A stretch of 64,000 bases of DNA, from NCBI GenBank assembly GCA_038746285.1, contig JBCDKT010000015.1, positions 1 to 64,000 on the forward strand, in the 5' to 3' direction. The stretch is from Bacteroidota bacterium (GTDB lineage: Bacteria; Bacteroidota; Rhodothermia; Rhodothermales; JANQRZ01). This document shows positions 59,028 to 64,000 of this stretch, piece by piece. The position numbers and the translations under genes are program-made. How positions within the stretch are numbered: the first letter of the stretch is position 1; each line of letters begins with the position of its first letter. The notes beneath the pieces are model-generated. The model searched no databases. It was given only the letters and a program-made list of their open reading frames with translations, and was not told the origin of the DNA.

Positions 59028-60045
59028 CTGCGCTACTCGGCGCGAGGCTGCGGGCGACCGCCTCGGCACCGGCGAGGCCGCTCAGGAATGCGCCCTCGAC
59101 GCGGGAGCCGTGGCACCAGTCGCCGCACGCGCCTAGGCGCTGCGCCTCGTCCCACAGGCAGCCGTCCTCCAGCGGCTCGTCTGCCTGCGCGTAGCGCCAC
59201 CGGTGGGCCTGCGCGAACGTCGGGGCGACCGGGCGGAGCCCCGTCGCGGCGAAGAACCCACTGAGGAGAGCCTCGACGACGGCGTCAGGCTCGTCCTCGA
59301 TGTGCGTCTCGGTCCAGGCCGGTGCGCCGTGGAAGACCCAGCTTTCGAGCGCGGGCCGCCCCGGCTTGCTGCTGTTGCGGGCCGCCCACGAGAGCGGGGC
59401 GTCGTGGACGAAGAGCCCGTCGGCCTCGACCGGCAGCGGGGCGTCGAACGTCGCCATCGCAGCCCAGGTCGGTTCCATCGTGACCGACGCAGCGCGCCGG
59501 GCGAGGTCCGGAGCGGCGGCGAGGAGCGGTGCGGCCTGGGGCGGCGGCACGGTTACGAGCACCGCGTCGAAGGTGCCGAGGTCCGCGCCATCGTCGGCGA
59601 CGAGGGACCAGCGGGCGCCGCTCGGCTCGGCGGCCTCGACCCGGACGCGGCAGCGCACGTCGAGGCCGTCGGCGAGGTGCCTCGGGACCGCGCTCATGCG
59701 CGGCACGCCGACGTAGCGCTCCGGCCCGTCGCCCTTGGGGGTCACCGCCCCGCCCTCGGCGACGCCGATCCGTCCGTCCCACCGCTGCACGATGCCAGCC
59801 TCAGTCCAGGACGCCACGCGGCGGCGGAAGCGCTCGTCGCGCACGGTGAAGTACTGCGCGCCGTGGTCGAACGTGGTCTCGGCCTGCCGGCGCGTCGACA
59901 TGCGCCCGCCCGGCCCGCGCCCCTTGTCGAAGACGGCCACGGCGTGACCCGCTTCGGCGAGGGCCTGGCCCGCGGTCAGCCCGCTCAGCCCGGCACCGAT
60001 TATGGCGACCGAGTATTCAGACGATGAAGGGGAGGGGCGGTGCAT
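59017..60045 (-). CDS. FAD-dependent amine-oxidase/renalase-like oxidoreductase
   Basis: A 342-residue flavoprotein with the N-terminal dinucleotide motif VAIIGAGLSGLTAGQALAEAG (residues 12-32), the family's VFDKGRGPGGRMSTRR (FAD contact), FDHGAQYFTVRD, and the C-terminal GDWCHGSRVEGAFLSGLAGA. This is the pattern of bacterial renalase-like NAD(P)/FAD proteins. Substrate unknown. ATG 60045 is chosen; the frame stays open far upstream but that part overlaps the next gene on the other strand. Expression is from the divergent spacer 60046-60195. Confidence 0.88.
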   Translation of the reverse strand: MHRPSPSSSEYSVAIIGAGLSGLTAGQALAEAGHAVAVFDKGRGPGGRMSTRRQAETTFDHGAQYFTVRDERFRRRVASWTEAGIVQRWDGRIGVAEGGAVTPKGDGPERYVGVPRMSAVPRHLADGLDVRCRVRVEAAEPSGARWSLVADDGADLGTFDAVLVTVPPPQAAPLLAAAPDLARRAASVTMEPTWAAMATFDAPLPVEADGLFVHDAPLSWAARNSSKPGRPALESWVFHGAPAWTETHIEDEPDAVVEALLSGFFAATGLRPVAPTFAQAHRWRYAQADEPLEDGCLWDEAQRLGACGDWCHGSRVEGAFLSGLAGAEAVARSLAPSSAATE

Positions 60046-60195
60046 GGCGCTCGGGATGTGCAGGCAGAGCGAGGGGCGTGCGAAGATCGCGCAAACCATG
60101 ACGGGTACAGGACGCACCTCAGAACCAGCGCCCCAAGCCCTCGTTCCACTTTCAGAGGAGATTGAAACTACACTAACCAGCAACGCCGCACAATC

Positions 60196-61953
60196 ATGCC
60201 TCCAACCATTCCCTCCCAGGCGGAGGACGTATCCGTGGTCACCACTGACGTGCTCATCATCGGGGCCGGGGCCGCTGGCCTCCGCGCCGCCATCGAGCTG
60301 CACGAAGCTGGGCGTGACGTACTCGCCATCGGCAAGCGCAAGCACGGGGACGCACACACCGTCTGGGCCGCAGGCGGAATCAACGCTGCTCTCGGCAGTC
60401 TCGATCCCGAAGACCGCTGGGACATCCACGCGGCCGACACCCTCAACGAGGGACACCACGTCAACAACGCGCAGGCCGTCGAATTGCTCGCCCGACACGC
60501 GCCCGAGCGCGTCCGCGAACTCGACCGTTGGGGTGCCGACTTCTCGAAGACCGAGGAGGGCGAGATCAACCAACGCTACTTCGGCGCGCAGTCGTTCCGC
60601 CGGACCTGCTTCAAGGGTGATATCACCGGCCGCGCGATCCTCGAAGCGCTCGTCGCCCAGGCCAAGCGTCTGGAGATTCCGTACCGGCAGGACACCTTCA
60701 TCACCGAGATTCTGGTGGACGACGGGCGCGCCGTCGGTGCCATCGGCTACGACATGAACACGGGCGACGTGCTCGTCTTCCACGCCAACGCCGTCATCCT
60801 CGCCGCCGGGGGCCACACCTCGGTCTACGTTCGGTCGTCGTCGCGGTCGGACGAGAACACGGGCGACGCGCAGACGCTGGCCTACAACGCCGGTGCCGTG
60901 CTGCGCGACATGGAGTTCGTGCAGTTCCACCCGACGGGCAAGCTCTGGCCCGAGGACCAGCGCGGCGAACTCGTCACCGAGGCCGTGCGCGGCGAAGGGG
61001 GACGGCTGTTCAACTCCGAGCGCGAGCGCTTCATGGAGCGCTACTCGCCCAAGCAGATGGAACTCGACGCGCGCGACGTGGTCGCCCGCGCAGGCTACGC
61101 CGAGATCCAGGCCGGGCGCGGCACGCCGAACGGCGGCGTCTGGCTCGACATCTCCCACCGCGACTCGGACTACGTCCGAGACCGGCTGCCCCGCATGGTC
61201 CAGGAGTTCGCCGACGTGGGCGTGGACATCACCGAGGAGCCGATGGAGGTCGCCCCGACGGCGCACTACGCGATGGGCGGCGTCGAGATCACCGACTTCG
61301 AAACCTGCGCCACGACCGTCGACGGGCTCTACGCCGCGGGTGAGAGCGTAGCTGGCGTCCACGGGGCCAACCGCCTCGGCGGCAACTCGCTCGCCGAGAC
61401 CGTCGTGTTCGGACAGATCGTCGGGGCGCACCTCGCTGGCAACCTGCCGGAGCGGGTGCAGATCTCGGACGACTGCGTCAACGAAGCCCTCGGCCGCATC
61501 CGTCGGCTCGCTGAGTCGGCCGGGCAGCACGAGCCAGAGGCTCTCATCGAGCGCCTGCGCCGCGTGATGTGGGACCACGCGGGGATCATCCGCGACGAGG
61601 ATGGCCTCATCGAAGGGCTCGCCAAGCTGGAGGCGCTGCGCCGCGACGCCGAGGACCTAAACGTCCAGGCCGCCCCCGGCAACGAGCAGTTCGAGCAGGC
61701 GATCAACCTCCACTTCATGATGACCGCCTGCGAGGCCATCCTCCGCAGCGCGCTCGCCCGCACAGAGTCGCGCGGGGCCCATTTCCGCTCGGACTATCCT
61801 GACACCGTGAGCGGCTGGCGTAAGAACGTCCAGGTCTGCCGCAGCAGCGACGGCGAGATGGCCCTCGACTCGGCCCCGGCCACGGAGCCGACGCCCAGCG
61901 TGCAGCAGGCCCTCAAGGAAGAGCACGAACTCGACTACCACCACCTCGAGTAG
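60196..61953 (+). CDS. Fumarate reductase/succinate dehydrogenase/L-aspartate oxidase-family flavoprotein
   Basis: A 585-residue flavoprotein. The FAD motif VLIIGAGAAGLRAAIELHEAG is at about 19-39, followed by HTVWAAGGINAAL, MEFVQFHPTG, TEAVRGEGGRLFN, the catalytic-region LDARDVVAR (Arg) and APTAHYAMGGVEITD, then GVHGANRLGGNSLAE and the C-terminal helical domain RSDYP.....W. These support the succinate/fumarate/aspartate-oxidising family. No iron-sulfur or membrane subunit gene accompanies it and no nadA/nadC is nearby, so whether it acts on succinate, fumarate or aspartate is open. A strong hairpin terminator follows. Confidence 0.85.
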   Translation: MPPTIPSQAEDVSVVTTDVLIIGAGAAGLRAAIELHEAGRDVLAIGKRKHGDAHTVWAAGGINAALGSLDPEDRWDIHAADTLNEGHHVNNAQAVELLARHAPERVRELDRWGADFSKTEEGEINQRYFGAQSFRRTCFKGDITGRAILEALVAQAKRLEIPYRQDTFITEILVDDGRAVGAIGYDMNTGDVLVFHANAVILAAGGHTSVYVRSSSRSDENTGDAQTLAYNAGAVLRDMEFVQFHPTGKLWPEDQRGELVTEAVRGEGGRLFNSERERFMERYSPKQMELDARDVVARAGYAEIQAGRGTPNGGVWLDISHRDSDYVRDRLPRMVQEFADVGVDITEEPMEVAPTAHYAMGGVEITDFETCATTVDGLYAAGESVAGVHGANRLGGNSLAETVVFGQIVGAHLAGNLPERVQISDDCVNEALGRIRRLAESAGQHEPEALIERLRRVMWDHAGIIRDEDGLIEGLAKLEALRRDAEDLNVQAAPGNEQFEQAINLHFMMTACEAILRSALARTESRGAHFRSDYPDTVSGWRKNVQVCRSSDGEMALDSAPATEPTPSVQQALKEEHELDYHHLE

Positions 61954-62003
61954 GAGGACCTGCCGGCTCCGGCCGGCGACCAGAAAGAGTACGAAGACAG
62001 ACG

Positions 62004-62034
62004 GTGCCAGCCCCGACGCGTTCGGGGCTGGCAC
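62004..62034 (+). terminator. Hairpin terminator of the 60196 flavoprotein gene
   Basis: A perfect 13-bp stem GTGCCAGCCCCGA / TCGGGGCTGGCAC (62004-62016, 62022-62034), loop CGCGT, then TGCTCGTTTCTC. It lies 50 bases after the stop. Confidence 0.8.
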
Positions 62035-62090
62035 TGCTCGTTTCTCGGGGCAGGCGAGAGGGTGGGGCCGTCCCTTAGAAAAACATCAGA

Positions 62091-62131
62091 TTTTGTTCAT
62101 GAGGCAAGCACCCTGAGTCCGTACCCTTTCG
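62091..62131 (+). promoter_or_regulatory. Candidate promoter region of the 62157 gene
   Basis: TTTTG at 62091 and TACCCTTTCG at 62122-62131 resemble -33/-7 elements, though the spacing (about 26) is long. GTACCC-TTTC-GGTAC forms a small hairpin at the same place. Confidence 0.3.
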
Positions 62132-62156
62132 GTACCCACACCCGACTCGCGATGCC

Positions 62157-64000
62157 ATGTCCAAGCCTACGCTCGTTGCCGTTCTCCTTTTTCTCTCTGT
62201 CGCCGCCCAAGCGCAGGTCACCGCGTTTGACGTGTCGTTCGACGACGAGTTGGTCGGCGGGCCGCCGGAGGTGGTGCCGGGCCTCGGCGGCGAGCGCCCG
62301 ACCAGCCTGTTCGGCGAGGCCGAGAGCCGGATCGACGTGGTGCCCGTCTTCGGCAGCACCGGGGCTTCGACGGCGGCGGGCAACGTCGCCCGCGTAGACG
62401 CGCCTGCGCCGGGCGACTACCACCTGCTCGACTTCGGCCACGCGCTCGTCGCTGGGATCGTCACCGAGGGCGTGGTCCGCGTGGGCTTCGACTTCGCCGC
62501 CGAGGGACCAGGCGAGGGATTCGCCTTCCTCCGCCTCTATGACGAGGCGGAGGAGGACATCGGCTCGGTCCGCCTCGGCTTCGACGAAACGGGCTTCGAC
62601 GTGGGCCTGCTCGACTACGACTCTGCGACGGGCGACTTCCTCGGCGTCGTCTACCCTGCCGTCTCGGACTTCGCCGCCGGGACGTGGCACCGCATCGAGC
62701 TGCTCTACGACCTCAGCCAGAACACGCTGCGCGTCGAGGTCGACGGCACCGACGGCGGGGTCGAGGTCGGACTGAGCCGAGCGACGGGGACGGGTGCGCT
62801 GGGTGCGTTCTTCAACTGGGGCGGGGCCTATGCCGGGCGCTCGGCCGTCGACAACGTGACTGTCGAGGTGCCGGAGGAGACCGGGCTGCCGCCGGCCCCG
62901 GCGGGCTTCCTCGATCTCCTGGAGCCGGAGGCCTACGGCGGCACCGTGCTCCGTCCGGAGAATGGCGACCTGCGCACCCGCGGCCTCGCCTTTCGCAATA
63001 GCCTCACCGCTCCGCTCTATTGGGGTCCGGCCTACGACGGCGTGGCGACCTACAGCTTTGTCGTCTCCCCGGATATGGACGAGAGCGACGCCCGCCCGTC
63101 GTTCGTCCGCACCGTACCTGTCCAGCGCAACCGCACCTACGAGGTCTCGGCGCTCATCCGGACGGACTTCCCGCGCAGCGACTGGGAGTTCAGCGTGATC
63201 GCCTTCGGCGTGGACCCGGACGTGACGAACCTCGAGGGCGGGCGCTACGGCGGGATGCCGGCTCGCACGGAGGGGCCGGACGGCTGGGAGCGCTGGACGT
63301 GGCGCTTTACGCCCCACTGGCCGACCGTCGCCGAGATCGAGATCGCCTTCGGGCTCCACGAGTACGGCCCGACCGGGTTCAACGGCGACGTGAGCATCGA
63401 GATCGCCGACTTCGCGGTCGTCGAGCTGCCCGAGGCTGACCTCGTGCCCTTCGCGCCGGGCGACGGCGTGACCTTCCCGGGCGGGCCGGGCGCGCTCGCC
63501 ATGCGCATCGACGGCGTCGAGGACGACGGGACGGTGCTCACCGTCGAGACGCTCGGCGCGGCGTTCGCCTTCGACCGCGCCGCCGGCACCCTCGCTGTCC
63601 GGCAGCAGGGCGCCTTCGAGCGCGACCTTGCGCTCGTCACGGGGCTAGACCTGTCCGGCCTCGCGGTGCAGCAGCAGACGGGCGACCTAGCCGTCCTCGT
63701 CGGGAGCGCGCTGACGGTCGGGGTGCAGGCCGACGGCGCGGCCATCCTCAGCCCGCACAGCGAGCTCTCGGCGACCGTCGAGAGCCGCCTCGGCGGCGAC
63801 TTCAACCGGATCGCGCAGGGAGACCTGTTTTCGATGGACGACTTCGGCGGGTTCACGGCGAATGTCCACACACCGCTCGGGACGGGCCGCGTGCCGCGCC
63901 TCGCGGGCGTCGGGGCGCTGCCCTTCGCGGGGCTGCCGCCGGACGACCTCGACACGCCGGGCGCGGCGGCCCCGGGCTGGCAGGCCCGCGCCGAGGTCAG
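62157..64000 (+). CDS. Large secreted protein, partial (cut by window end)
   Basis: At least 614 residues from ATG 62157, open to the window end. It has a signal peptide (LLFLSVAAQAQ). Residues 20-230 look like a concanavalin-type lectin/glucanase sandwich (VRVGFDFAAEG, TWHRIELLYDLSQNTLRVEVDG, AVDNVTVEVPE). A second beta-rich region (about 260-430: VQRNRTYEVSALIRTDFP, WERWTWRFTP, IEIADFAVVELPE) resembles a carbohydrate-binding module. A glycan-binding or glycan-degrading cell-surface role is inferred; no catalytic motif is visible yet, and a sorting domain may follow outside the window. Confidence 0.75.
   Translation, partial: MSKPTLVAVLLFLSVAAQAQVTAFDVSFDDELVGGPPEVVPGLGGERPTSLFGEAESRIDVVPVFGSTGASTAAGNVARVDAPAPGDYHLLDFGHALVAGIVTEGVVRVGFDFAAEGPGEGFAFLRLYDEAEEDIGSVRLGFDETGFDVGLLDYDSATGDFLGVVYPAVSDFAAGTWHRIELLYDLSQNTLRVEVDGTDGGVEVGLSRATGTGALGAFFNWGGAYAGRSAVDNVTVEVPEETGLPPAPAGFLDLLEPEAYGGTVLRPENGDLRTRGLAFRNSLTAPLYWGPAYDGVATYSFVVSPDMDESDARPSFVRTVPVQRNRTYEVSALIRTDFPRSDWEFSVIAFGVDPDVTNLEGGRYGGMPARTEGPDGWERWTWRFTPHWPTVAEIEIAFGLHEYGPTGFNGDVSIEIADFAVVELPEADLVPFAPGDGVTFPGGPGALAMRIDGVEDDGTVLTVETLGAAFAFDRAAGTLAVRQQGAFERDLALVTGLDLSGLAVQQQTGDLAVLVGSALTVGVQADGAAILSPHSELSATVESRLGGDFNRIAQGDLFSMDDFGGFTANVHTPLGTGRVPRLAGVGALPFAGLPPDDLDTPGAAAPGWQARAEV

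Noticed and set aside
59017-61578. Extension of the renalase-like gene to an 853-codon protein
   Set aside because: The extra part is antisense to the flavoprotein gene and has no family similarity; the FAD motif starts right after ATG 60045.

Overview
The window is about 68% G+C chromosomal DNA from a bacterium of the Bacteroidota/Rhodothermota branch, most like the Rhodothermales (Rubricoccaceae-type marine bacteria). The evidence is indirect. Eight secreted proteins end in the same roughly 80-residue C-terminal sorting domain (PNPF...VYDVLGREV...LPAGxYVV...R), typical of type IX secretion cargo in this group. Start codons lack clear Shine-Dalgarno sequences, a few promoters look like the Bacteroidota TTTG/TAnnTTTG type, and the SUF gene order fits. 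Lineage is inferred from family resemblance only.

Layout. 1-4790: a G-rich tandem repeat, then three tandem secreted quinoprotein sugar-dehydrogenase-like paralogues. 4785-10560: pyrE, cinA, recA, a lipoprotein, a PAP2 phosphatase and a glycerophosphodiesterase. 10734-19005: S46 peptidase, msrA, ppc, a small DUF433/DUF5615 toxin-antitoxin-like pair, S9 peptidase. 19139-22019: hicAB, divergent from ettA, and a DUF1440 protein. 22170-33006: secreted subtilase, DUF2237, membrane protein, mltG, tsaD, two more secreted proteins, DoxX, CPBP protease. 33157-37493: pyrD and a giant metalloprotease/propeller/barrel protein. 38175-45476: mrdA-rodA cell-shape pair, lipoprotein, argS, a degenerate prephenate-dehydratase-like protein, TPM-domain protein. 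45523-51696: minus-strand sufB-sufC-sufD-DUF59-sufS followed by a VOC protein. 51910-64000: A-type Fe-S carrier, DapA-family aldolase, HAF-repeat and FG-GAP secreted proteins, a membrane-tethered winged-helix/PD40 regulator, two flavoproteins, and a secreted protein cut by the window end.

The most unusual layer is non-coding. Gene junctions are filled with hairpin-forming repeats of several families: GTAGGGGC...GCCCCTAC palindromes with interchangeable cores; long quasi-palindromes with GGATTGA-type, GGACAGAAGACGG-type or GACGAGCGACGA-type arms; and mosaic GTCATCC / ATTGCGAG elements. Every junction from sufB to sufS carries one. Some repeats supply the last codons and stop of neighbouring genes (pyrE, cinA, mltG, sufD), one abuts the start of pyrD where the expected initiator is missing, and one palindrome core is read in frame inside ppc. 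The toxin-antitoxin-like pair lies between two copies of the last 33 bases of ppc, which suggests integration into the gene's 3' end. sufC is split by a +1 frameshift in a G5 run, possibly a sequencing error.

Housekeeping themes present: pyrimidine synthesis (pyrE, pyrD), DNA repair (recA), peptidoglycan elongation (mrdA, rodA, mltG), tRNA modification and charging (tsaD, argS), Fe-S assembly (suf), anaplerosis (ppc). The secreted set (sugar dehydrogenases, S8/S9/S46 peptidases and a likely peptidase inhibitor) suits a heterotroph that digests protein. No tRNA, rRNA, CRISPR array, transposase or phage gene was found.
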